Origin: Parvularculaceae bacterium
Lineage (GTDB): Bacteria > Pseudomonadota > Alphaproteobacteria > Caulobacterales > Parvularculaceae
Length of the DNA stretch: 39,755 bases
Direction: 5' to 3'
NCBI GenBank assembly: GCA_013215175.1
Contig: JABSRH010000004.1
Location: 1 to 39,755 of the forward strand
Positions 7,619 through 16,128 of this stretch are shown here, one piece after another; the stretch's first letter is position 1, and every line of letters starts with the position of its first letter. Under the pieces are notes generated by a model that had not been told where the DNA came from, ran no database searches, and worked only from the letters and a program-made list of their open reading frames with translations. The position numbers and the translations under genes were made by a program.

Positions 7619-9370
7619 TTATCCCTCGGTCACAACAGGTTTGAGATGGGCGGCAGGGTCGTAGCGGTTCGCTCGATCCACGATGCTTTTGAACTGATGA
7701 TAGTCGGAGAGCATCTGTTGGTTCTCAGGTTCCAGCCAGAGGTAGCTGCCAAGCTTCATATCATCATTACGACCTGTAAAGACGATAACAGTAGACGGCG
7801 TGCCCCCATCCGTTTTCACCAGATCCAACGCCGCACGAAGCATGTCCGTAGGCAGAGTATCGTAAAGCTGATTCAGCACAAGCACCGAAGGCTGGGACAG
7901 GATGGCCGCTGCCAACTTGAGGCGCATAGCCTCGCCGATCGACAGCGGCCAGCCGGTGGTCGAAAGTGCTGTATCGAGACCATCTTCGAGGTCCTCGACG
8001 ACATCAACCAAACCCAGGGCCCGCAAAATACGAAGCATTTCTGAGCTCGGTGCATCTTTGTTCGCCAAGGTGAGATACTCGCGCATGGTCATCTCAACCA
8101 TGGTGGGACGATCGAGCGAAATCACCTCGCGGCGAAGACTTTGAACATCCTTGGACAGAATATCATCCCCGCCCAGCGTGATCAGGCCGCCTGCTGGTAG
8201 CTCAAAGCGCTTGATGAGGTTGGTAAAGAGACGCTGTGTACCATGGGTCGCGGCTTGCGCCTGAATACGCGAGCCCGAGGGGATCACCAGATCGAGCACA
8301 GCATCGCGACCACGGGCCTTGCCCCGCACGCCTTCAAACGTGAGCGAGGCGTCGGTGAGGCTGGGCTGTTCCACGCCGGATGGTTCTTCAAGGTCCACGG
8401 CTCGGAACATGCTGAGCTCTTCGCACGCCGCACACAGATCATAGAAATAATTGAGGTACGTCCCGAGCTGGCTAACCCCCACAAAGGCGACCGATAGGAC
8501 GAGCTCCGCCGCAACCAATTGGCCGAGGGTCAGCTGTCCCTGAATGACGAGCCAGCCACCGAGACCCAGCAGCGCGGCGCTGGCGGCGGCGTAGAGGACG
8601 AGGAAGCTCAGCGTCTGGCTGAAATGGCGGCGGAAGTGCTTCCGGTGCTCATTGATGTAATCACCAGCCGCTTCGTCCGTACGCTTCAGAGCAAAAGCGA
8701 TGTGAGCATCAGACTTGAAGTAGCCGTTGGACGCACCGAGCCCCTCCAACCAAGCCGCCGCGCGGTGTTTGGACTGGCTAAGGTCCACAGCGCTGCGAAT
8801 GGCGGGTGGGCCCCAGATGAACCAAATGGCACCGAGCAGTGCCATGAGCAGCAAATTGAAGCCCAAGAAATAGGGGTGGTAGAAGCTCGTCAGGATGAAG
8901 CCGACGCCTGCTTGCAAGATGATAGTGAAGCCGCCGACCATCAAAACGGGCGCGGATTTCTGCACCAGCATGATATCGAAGTAGCGATTGAAGAGAGGGC
9001 CGCGGCCGTCATCGACGAAGAAGGGATTCTTCGCATAGAGCGCGCGCAACGCGATCTCCGACGTCATGCGGGCATAGAAGCGGCGTCCAAAGATCTCCAT
9101 CAGGTGGACGCGCAAAGCGTTCATCATACCCGACGCCAGCAACAGCGCGAACAGCGTCAGCGACAACACCACGAGTGGCACCGTCAGGCCGGTATAACCC
9201 ACCGTGTTGATCAACACTTGAACCGCAATCGGCGTCGCCAGCGACATCAAACTGATGCCAATGCCGTAGATCACGGCGAGCCAGAAAAAGTTCCGCTCGT
9301 TCTTGAGGATCGACAGCATCAAGCCGACAATATGCCGTGCAGATACCTTTTGTGCGGGTGAACCGGCCAC
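7619..9370 (-). CDS. ABC exporter-type permease fused to a degenerate nucleotide-binding domain
   Basis: N-terminal six-TM-type exporter domain. The C-terminal domain aligns by eye with an ABC NBD (VLDLVIPSGSRIQAQAATHGTQRLFTNLIKRFELPAGGLITLGGDDILSKDVQSLRREVI ... WPLSIGEAMRLKLAAAIL ... SVLVLNQLYDTLP), but the catalytic motifs are substituted. Confidence 0.88.
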   Translation of the reverse strand: MAGSPAQKVSARHIVGLMLSILKNERNFFWLAVIYGIGISLMSLATPIAVQVLINTVGYTGLTVPLVVLSLTLFALLLASGMMNALRVHLMEIFGRRFYARMTSEIALRALYAKNPFFVDDGRGPLFNRYFDIMLVQKSAPVLMVGGFTIILQAGVGFILTSFYHPYFLGFNLLLMALLGAIWFIWGPPAIRSAVDLSQSKHRAAAWLEGLGASNGYFKSDAHIAFALKRTDEAAGDYINEHRKHFRRHFSQTLSFLVLYAAASAALLGLGGWLVIQGQLTLGQLVAAELVLSVAFVGVSQLGTYLNYFYDLCAACEELSMFRAVDLEEPSGVEQPSLTDASLTFEGVRGKARGRDAVLDLVIPSGSRIQAQAATHGTQRLFTNLIKRFELPAGGLITLGGDDILSKDVQSLRREVISLDRPTMVEMTMREYLTLANKDAPSSEMLRILRALGLVDVVEDLEDGLDTALSTTGWPLSIGEAMRLKLAAAILSQPSVLVLNQLYDTLPTDMLRAALDLVKTDGGTPSTVIVFTGRNDDMKLGSYLWLEPENQQMLSDYHQFKSIVDRANRYDPAAHLKPVVTEG

Positions 9371-9601
9371 CTACGACTCCTTTAGCTAACGCGTGAACTC
9401 TCGCTTCCCGCCGAGACAGCTAGGTGTCGGGAACCCTGATACAATAGCGCCTTCAGCGTCATTTAGGCCTCACCGCAAGCTGCGGCATCCCGACACACGA
9501 TTTCTGAAGAGTTCGATATCTCGTCACAGAAGTATTTGTCCTTTGTTCTTAAAAGGTTTACCACGGGCCCCGGGTATCACTTGTGTGGGAAGATTTGGGC
9601 C

Positions 9602-11248
9602 ATGATAGGTTTTTCCTTTGGGCGCTCGCTTGTGTTGGCGGCTGCAACAATCGCTTTAGCGGCCTGTTCGGGCGGCGGTGGCTCTGGTGGCGGGGGAACG
9701 TTCAACCCACCCACAGGGGGCGGAGGCGGCACGGGCTCGACTGATCCGAACTACACACCAGGGGTTTTCGCAGCGGCGAGCACGTTCAAAGACCGCTGTG
9801 CTGTGCCTCGCACCGGCGTCGACATTGAGGGCAACGCTTTTCCTGACCGTTCAGGCTCCACCGCCTTTGAGAACTTTTGGCTACGTTCGTGGACCGAGGA
9901 GACCTACCTCTGGAACGACGAGGTCACCGATCGCGATCCGCGCGATTTCAATGACCGGATTGAGTACTTCAATCTCCTCCGCACCACCGCCGTGACAGCC
10001 TCGGGCGAGGACAAGGACGACTTCCACTTCTCGCAATCCACCGAAGAGTTTCTCGAGCAACGCAACTCGGCCCCGACGGCAAGCTACGGCGTCAGCTTCG
10101 TCAATTTCTCATCGTCGCCGCCACGCGATTTCCGCGTGCGTTACGCCGACCCCGACACGCCAGCGTCTGAAGTGGTGGTCAGCGGTAAGCCGAACTTCTT
10201 ACGGGGCTCACGGATTATCGAAGTGGACAATGTCGACTTCATCAACGGCAACGACGTCGATGCACTAAACGACGCACTGTTCCCGGCCACCGCCGGCGAG
10301 GTTCACACCTTCCTTATGCGCGATCCAGATGGCGAAGAGCGGTTGGTGACCTTGACCTCGGCCGATCTCAGCCGCGATCCGGTGAACCGTGTGGAAGTGA
10401 TCGACACGCCAACCGGGCCAGTCGGCTATGTGCTCTTCAACACGTTTAGTCCGTTTGCCTCGGAAATTGAGATCATCGAAGCCGTTGAGCAGCTGTCCAA
10501 TGCCAATGTCACGGACCTCGTGCTCGATCTCCGCTACAATGGCGGTGGTTTGCTGGCCGTAGCGTCACAGCTCAGCTACATGATCGCAGGTCCATCCTTC
10601 ACCTCGGGGCGGACGTTTGAACAGCTTCGCTTCAACGCCGATGCGGGGAACTTCAACCCGGTGACCGGCGAGCGGAACGATCCTATCCCGTTCTACAACA
10701 CGGCGCTTGGCTTCACCGCCACGAGCGGCGTGGCTCTGCCGACGCTTCCTGATGTGCAGCGGGTGTTTATTCTGTCAACGGAAGGAACCTGCTCGGCGAG
10801 TGAAGCCGTCATCAACGGCCTACGCGGCGTTGATTTCGAGGTTATCCTGATCGGCGACACCACGTGCGGCAAACCGTTTGGCTTCTATCCGCAGGACAAT
10901 TGCGGCATCACTTACTACACGATCCAATTTCAGGGCACGAACGACAAGGGCTTCGGTGACTATGCCGATGGCTTCGTTCCGCTCGATTCCAACTTCGAAT
11001 TTGGCGTGAAGCTGCCAGGCTGTCAGGTCGAAGATGATTTCGACAACGAACTGGGTGACCCTGCCGAGGCCTTGCTGTCCACCGCACTGACCTACCGGGC
11101 CACCGGCGCGTGTCCCGTGCCGTTCCAGAGCGTGGCCACAACCACCACGCAAGTCTCCAAACGGGTTGAGGACGAAAGTCTAGCGCTGCGACTTCCGGCG
11201 GATATCGCTGGCACCAACCGCGATATGCGGCTACCCAACGACCAATGA
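9602..11248 (+). CDS. S41-family (C-terminal processing protease-like) peptidase lipoprotein
   Basis: Lipoprotein signal LVLAAATIALAACSGGGG, Gly-rich linker, PDZ-like region, and S41-like core (VTDLVLDLRYNGGGLL; FILSTEGTCSASEAVINGLRG). Start ATG at 9602. Confidence 0.87.
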   Translation: MIGFSFGRSLVLAAATIALAACSGGGGSGGGGTFNPPTGGGGGTGSTDPNYTPGVFAAASTFKDRCAVPRTGVDIEGNAFPDRSGSTAFENFWLRSWTEETYLWNDEVTDRDPRDFNDRIEYFNLLRTTAVTASGEDKDDFHFSQSTEEFLEQRNSAPTASYGVSFVNFSSSPPRDFRVRYADPDTPASEVVVSGKPNFLRGSRIIEVDNVDFINGNDVDALNDALFPATAGEVHTFLMRDPDGEERLVTLTSADLSRDPVNRVEVIDTPTGPVGYVLFNTFSPFASEIEIIEAVEQLSNANVTDLVLDLRYNGGGLLAVASQLSYMIAGPSFTSGRTFEQLRFNADAGNFNPVTGERNDPIPFYNTALGFTATSGVALPTLPDVQRVFILSTEGTCSASEAVINGLRGVDFEVILIGDTTCGKPFGFYPQDNCGITYYTIQFQGTNDKGFGDYADGFVPLDSNFEFGVKLPGCQVEDDFDNELGDPAEALLSTALTYRATGACPVPFQSVATTTTQVSKRVEDESLALRLPADIAGTNRDMRLPNDQ

Positions 11249-11631
11249 TGCTTCGATCCACTCTCATGCTGGCCGCCATCGTCGTGGCCAGCTGTGCCGC
11301 GCCAAGGCCTGAAGGCCCACCGCGCCCACGTCCCGCCCTCTTAACCGACGGCGACTTGGCCGCCGTGCGCGCGGCCATCCGTGAGGTCGAAGGCAATCCA
11401 GTGGAATTCGGCCGGCCCGACGGTACCGATGCGCCGTTCCTCGTTCTGCTGCCAGCACCCGCTGGCCCGAAAGAGGGCCGAAACCTCGGCACACCGACGG
11501 TCTACGATATCGTGATTGGTCCTGATGGATGCTACCTCGACCGGCGTAGTGACGACGTGACGATCGACCTGAAGGCTGTTCGCTGCCAACCCTTCGGTGA
11601 CGATGAGCCACCCCGCGGTGGCCGACGCTAA
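11245..11631 (+). CDS. Small putative lipoprotein of unknown function
   Basis: MMLRSTLMLAAIVVASCAAPRPEGPPRPRP gives a lipobox-type signal. The start overlaps the stop of the S41 gene (translational coupling). Confidence 0.7.
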   Translation: MMLRSTLMLAAIVVASCAAPRPEGPPRPRPALLTDGDLAAVRAAIREVEGNPVEFGRPDGTDAPFLVLLPAPAGPKEGRNLGTPTVYDIVIGPDGCYLDRRSDDVTIDLKAVRCQPFGDDEPPRGGRR

Positions 11632-11635
11632 CGCG

Positions 11636-12613
11636 TCAGGCTGAGCAACTCGCGCCGCCCAAAACGCAAAAGCGCGAGCAGTGAGGATGGTTCAGCACCA
11701 CGGCCTTCGAAGCTTCTTCCAACGTTTCGCCAAGGTCGAATTCTTCATCATAGGGAAGCAACGTACACGCCGCAACGCGAGGCGTGGCTTCACCCTTGCG
11801 CTTAATCACCATACGGCTGCTCGAGCACATCACCGATTGTTTCGTCAGGTTGAGGATGTTCCAACAATTCTCGCTGATTTCCGGTGTATCCAGGCTAGCG
11901 TCCATCTCCGGGAAGAGCACCAGATGCTCAGGATTGTCGACGTCTAGCTCGAGCTGAAGGTCCGCCAGCAAAGCTGTGTAGCCCGCTTTGGCGTCGTCCA
12001 TGCTCTCATCCGCCAACTGACGGCCTGCAATGGCCACCTGCGCACCTTGGTCGCGGAGCCAGCGGATGCCATCGAGCGCCTTGTCCCACGTATCGTCGCC
12101 CCGCTCCGCCTCGTGGTGGGCTTGGGTATAGTGATCGAGGCTGACGCGCATGGTCAGCTTGTCTCGGTACTGCGCAATGAGCAGTGCGAGCTCGCCATCA
12201 AAGCGGCGCATGGGGCGCATGGCGTTGGTCAGCACCAGCACCTCGAACCCACGCTCCAGGCAGGCTCGCAGGATGGGCAACATGTCTCGGTTCATGAAAG
12301 GCTCGCCGCCGGTGAAAGCGATCACCTTTGTGGGCAAGCGGTCGCGCTCGATCTCATCGAGATACGCCACCACCTCCGCCGTCGTGATGTAGACCAGGGC
12401 GTCGTTGGTGGGCGAGCTTTCGATATAGCAGTTCGCGCAAGCCAAATTGCAAAGCGTGCCGGTGTTGAACCAAAGCGTATCAAGCCCCGCCAACGGCACA
12501 AACGCACGCCGGTCGCCATCGCGGGTGAGGCGCGGATCAGCAAACTTATCGGTGGCCAAGGCCTCACCGGTTCGGCGGAAAGGGGACTGGGCGGCATCCA
12601 TGATTTGAACCAT
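11636..12613 (-). CDS. Radical SAM protein with Cys-rich C-terminus, adjacent to an arsenic methylation/arsenosugar-type cluster
   Basis: CxxxCxxC motif in LWFNTGTLCNLACANCYIESSP, FTGGEPFMNRD, and a C-terminal cysteine region VMCSSSRMV...VAACTLLPYDEEF...HPHCSRFCVLGGASCSA. Confidence 0.88.
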   Translation of the reverse strand: MVQIMDAAQSPFRRTGEALATDKFADPRLTRDGDRRAFVPLAGLDTLWFNTGTLCNLACANCYIESSPTNDALVYITTAEVVAYLDEIERDRLPTKVIAFTGGEPFMNRDMLPILRACLERGFEVLVLTNAMRPMRRFDGELALLIAQYRDKLTMRVSLDHYTQAHHEAERGDDTWDKALDGIRWLRDQGAQVAIAGRQLADESMDDAKAGYTALLADLQLELDVDNPEHLVLFPEMDASLDTPEISENCWNILNLTKQSVMCSSSRMVIKRKGEATPRVAACTLLPYDEEFDLGETLEEASKAVVLNHPHCSRFCVLGGASCSA

Positions 12614-12763
12614 ATCAGCCCTTTCGCGAGCGGCTCTGGGAAAGTTTCACTGCGCGTAACTTTGACGTGAGGCCAACGAACCTGTCAAAGGAAGAGACAA
12701 CACCTGGTCGATTTTTCGCGGCCGCATCCATCGCCACCTGGGTTGGCGGCATAGAGGGCATCC

Positions 12764-13807
12764 ATGAATCTCGAAAATTCTCAGCGCTATTACGGTCAGG
12801 TCCTGCAAGGCTCCACCGACCTCAAGACGGACGCTTGTTGTACGGCGGAGGCACCACCGCCGCATATCCGCCAGGCCCTCGCCAACGTCCACGATGAAGT
12901 GACGAGCCGCTATTACGGTTGCGGCCTCGTGGCGCCTGAGGCGTTGCAAGGTCTCTCGATCCTCGATCTCGGGTCGGGTAGCGGCCAGGACGCCTATGTC
13001 TTGGCACAGCTTGTGGGGCCCAAAGGCCGCGTCGTCGGGGTGGACGCTACGCCGGAACAGCTAGCCGTCGCGAATGCGCACAAAGATTGGCATGCTGAGC
13101 GCTTCGGCTATGCCAACGTGGAGTTCCTTGAAGGCGATATCGAAAAGCTAGACGAACTCGATCTTGAGCCCGGCAGCTTCGATGTGATCGTCTCAAACTG
13201 CGTCATCAACCTTGTCGCCGATAAAGCAGCTGTCTTCCGCCAAGCCCACCGCCTATTACGCGCTGGCGGGGAGATGTATTTCTCCGACGTGTACGCCGAT
13301 CGCCGCATCCCGCAGGCGCTGCAAGAAGATCCCGTGCTGCACGGCGAATGCATCTCGGGCGCACTCTATTGGGGCGATTTCGATCGCCTCGCTAAGGAAT
13401 GCGGCTTCACTGATCCGCGTCTGGTCCATGATCGCCCACTTGAGATCGGCGACCCTCAACAATTAGCGAAAGTGGAAGGCTACAGCTTCACCTCGGCGAC
13501 CTATCGCCTGTTCAAGCTCGAAGGCCTGGAACCTCAGTGTGAGGATTATGGCCAAGCCGTCCGTTATCGCGGCACACTGCCAGGCGAGGCGAATGCGTTC
13601 GCGCTCGACAACCATCATCTGATGGACAAGGGCCGCATGTTCCCAGTTTGTGGCAATACCTACCTGATGCTGAAAGAAACGCGCTTCGCGGAGCATTTCG
13701 ACTTCTTCGGCGACTTCTCCCAGCACTTTGGCATTTTCCCCGGCTGCGGCGTCGTCTCGCCCTATGGTGAAGACGGGACCGAGGCCGCTTCTGGCGCCTG
13801 CTGCTAA
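12764..13807 (+). CDS. arsM: Arsenite methyltransferase (ArsM-like)
   Basis: TDACCTAEAPPPHIRQAL...SRYYGCGLVAPEAL...ILDLGSGSGQDAYVLAQLVG, VSNCVINL, and C-terminal Cys residues (FPGCGVVSPYGED, ACC), all typical of bacterial ArsM. Confidence 0.88.
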   Translation: MNLENSQRYYGQVLQGSTDLKTDACCTAEAPPPHIRQALANVHDEVTSRYYGCGLVAPEALQGLSILDLGSGSGQDAYVLAQLVGPKGRVVGVDATPEQLAVANAHKDWHAERFGYANVEFLEGDIEKLDELDLEPGSFDVIVSNCVINLVADKAAVFRQAHRLLRAGGEMYFSDVYADRRIPQALQEDPVLHGECISGALYWGDFDRLAKECGFTDPRLVHDRPLEIGDPQQLAKVEGYSFTSATYRLFKLEGLEPQCEDYGQAVRYRGTLPGEANAFALDNHHLMDKGRMFPVCGNTYLMLKETRFAEHFDFFGDFSQHFGIFPGCGVVSPYGEDGTEAASGACC

Positions 13808-13809
13808 TC

Positions 13810-14829
13810 ATGGGGCAACGCGTACTGGTCACAGGCGCCGCTGGCCTCCTCGGCGGCGAGCTCTGCGGCCGCCTCGTGGATGCGGGGCATACGGTCTTTG
13901 GGCTGATCAATCGCAATCCTGAGATTCGCCGAAATTCCGGCGAACTGGTGGGTGAGGTGACCTGCCTTGCTGGCGATGTCACCCAGCCAGGCCTGGCGCT
14001 CGATGATGCGCCGGACGTCGACCTCGTGATCCACTGCGCTGCTGTCACCGATTTCACGGCCGAGAACGACCAACACAGAGCCGTTAATGTCGAGGGCACA
14101 CGGAATGTCCTTGCGCTCTGCGAGAGCTTAGGCGCGAAACTGCTCCACATCTCCACCGCCTATGTCTGCGGAGAACGTGGCGGCACCCATCGCGAAGACG
14201 ATCTCGACCTGACGACGCCCTTCACCAACGGCTATGAGTCCACCAAGGCACAAGCTGAAGCGCTCGTGCGCGAGAGCACGGTCGATTGGGCCATCGCTCG
14301 TCCAGCCATCATTCTTGGCGACCACAAAGAAGGCCGCACACGCAGCTTCGATACGATCTACCCGATCTTGAAGGTGTTCGCCGAAGGTTGGGTCAAGGTT
14401 ATGCCTGCCAAACCAGACGCCACCCTGCACCTCGTGCCCATTGACTATGTCTGCGACGGCATCATGCACATTGCCCAGCATTTTGACGACGCTCGGGGCC
14501 GATGCTTCCATCTGTGTGCCGAAGAACCGACACCACTCACCGCGTTTCCCGATACGCTGTCGCGATTCGAGGGCTTGAGCTTTCCCACCTGGGTCGACCC
14601 TGCCGATTTTGATCTAGCGTCCTTGCGCCCGGCTGAGCGGCGGTTTTTCCAACGCGGCGCTGAAGTTTATGCCAGTTATTTCGGACGCGATCTGCGCTTC
14701 GACGATCAGGGCTTTCGCGCTTTTTACGGTTCTGGCTGTCCGCCCACGGATATTGACTGGTGGCAACGCATCGTGAACTATTGCATTGAGGCGGGCTTCA
14801 TCCGCCCACGTGAGAAAAAGAAGGCCTAA
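13810..14829 (+). CDS. Extended SDR / NAD-dependent epimerase-reductase family protein
   Basis: VLVTGAAGLLGGELCGRL Rossmann start and YESTKAQAEALV (YxxxK) catalytic motif. Starts 2 nt after the arsM stop. Confidence 0.85.
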   Translation: MGQRVLVTGAAGLLGGELCGRLVDAGHTVFGLINRNPEIRRNSGELVGEVTCLAGDVTQPGLALDDAPDVDLVIHCAAVTDFTAENDQHRAVNVEGTRNVLALCESLGAKLLHISTAYVCGERGGTHREDDLDLTTPFTNGYESTKAQAEALVRESTVDWAIARPAIILGDHKEGRTRSFDTIYPILKVFAEGWVKVMPAKPDATLHLVPIDYVCDGIMHIAQHFDDARGRCFHLCAEEPTPLTAFPDTLSRFEGLSFPTWVDPADFDLASLRPAERRFFQRGAEVYASYFGRDLRFDDQGFRAFYGSGCPPTDIDWWQRIVNYCIEAGFIRPREKKKA

Positions 14830-14830
14830 C

Positions 14831-15403
14831 ATGCGCGTTGTTGTTCTCGCTCGCTGGCCTGAGCCAGGACGCTGCAAGACCCGGATGATTCCCGCCCTCG
14901 GGCCGGAGGGCGCTGCGGACCTTCACAAACGCCTCGCCGAAATGACCATCGAAACAGTGAAGGCATCCGGCTTAGCACTCGAACTCTGGGGCACCGGCGC
15001 CGATGAGGCAGCGTTTCAAGATTGGTTAGGTCCGGTCACGTTCCGTCAGCAGGCGGAAGGGGATCTCGGCGAGCGACTGCTGGCCGCGTCAGCGCCAGAG
15101 CCCGTCATGTTCTTAGGCACAGACGCGCCCGACCTTTCGCCTGGCCTCTTGCACCAGGCCGCTGATGGGCTGGTCGCCGCGCCCTGCGCCATCGGCCCGG
15201 CAGAGGACGGCGGCTACTGGACCCTCGCCATTGGCAAGCCAGCACCGAGCCTCTTCTCCGACATGCCATGGGGTACAGAGACCGTCTACGAAACCACGCG
15301 CAAACGCATCGACGCTCTCGGTTGGCAACCGGTCATCCTGCCGACCTTATCTGATCTCGATCGTCCAGAAGACCTCGAGCGTTGGCCTGAACTGAAGCCA
15401 TGA
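14831..15403 (+). CDS. Arsenosugar biosynthesis-type glycosyltransferase, TIGR04282-like
   Basis: MRVVVLARWPEPGRCKTRMIPALGPEGAADLHKRL...MFLGTDAPDLSPGLL...GPAEDGGYWTLAIG. The ORF-track start at 14786 overlaps the SDR; ATG 14831 follows its stop. Confidence 0.85.
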   Translation: MRVVVLARWPEPGRCKTRMIPALGPEGAADLHKRLAEMTIETVKASGLALELWGTGADEAAFQDWLGPVTFRQQAEGDLGERLLAASAPEPVMFLGTDAPDLSPGLLHQAADGLVAAPCAIGPAEDGGYWTLAIGKPAPSLFSDMPWGTETVYETTRKRIDALGWQPVILPTLSDLDRPEDLERWPELKP

Positions 15404-16128
15404 GCACACTGACCATTGTCATTCCCGTGCTCAACGAAGCCAGCACGCTGCCGCGCCTTGCGCGCAATTTGGCAAGCCTCGAGCCGCAGCCTAACGAGGT
15501 CATCGTCGTGGATGGCGGCAGCGACGACGATACGGTCAGCCTAGCACAATCGCTAGGCCTCAAGGTCATCGAACAGACCCCTGCAGGACGCGCTCGTCAG
15601 ATCAATCGAGGCGTCGAAGAAGCCGTCAGCAACCTCATCTGTGTGCTGCATGCCGATACATGGCTACCCGACGATGCCGTGAGCGTCATCCAGGCGACCA
15701 TGCTGGACCAAAAGACCGCGCTCGCCGGCTTCACCGCCATCTTAGCCGGCGACAAGACCACCCGTTGGGTCACATCCTTGCATAATTGGGCGAAGACTTG
15801 GTACGCGCCGCTTTTGTTCCGCCCCCATCTCTTTTTCAAGGGCTGCCGATTACTCTTCGGCGACCATGCGATGTTCTTTCGCAAAGAACAGTTTCAAGCC
15901 GTGGGCGGCTGTGATCCCGAGATGATGGTGATGGAAGAAGCTGACCTCTGTGTGAAGATCGTCTCGCAAGGTCGCGTTCGCTTGATCAACAGAATCGTTG
16001 AGACCTCAGACCGCCGTGTGGCGGCCTGGGGTGAACTCAAGGCCAACTGGATCTATCTCCAAGTCGGCATCCGGTGGGGCCTGGGTCTGCGCAAACGTCT
16101 AGGCGATCAGTATCCGGACGTCCGCTAA
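15400..16128 (+). CDS. Arsenosugar biosynthesis-type family 2 glycosyltransferase, TIGR04283-like
   Basis: LTIVIPVLNEASTLPRLARNLASLEPQPNEVIVVDGGSDDDTVSLAQ...ARQINRGVEEA; ATGA overlap with the preceding gene. Confidence 0.87.
   Translation: MSTLTIVIPVLNEASTLPRLARNLASLEPQPNEVIVVDGGSDDDTVSLAQSLGLKVIEQTPAGRARQINRGVEEAVSNLICVLHADTWLPDDAVSVIQATMLDQKTALAGFTAILAGDKTTRWVTSLHNWAKTWYAPLLFRPHLFFKGCRLLFGDHAMFFRKEQFQAVGGCDPEMMVMEEADLCVKIVSQGRVRLINRIVETSDRRVAAWGELKANWIYLQVGIRWGLGLRKRLGDQYPDVR

Noticed and set aside
8519-9361. 280-aa plus-strand ORF opposite the ABC gene
   Set aside because: Low-complexity E/Q/R/H-rich translation typical of the antisense frame of a membrane protein gene; no signal, motif or RBS of its own.
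12047-12670. 207-aa plus-strand ORF opposite the radical SAM gene
   Set aside because: Antisense shadow; the minus strand carries the CxxxCxxC enzyme.
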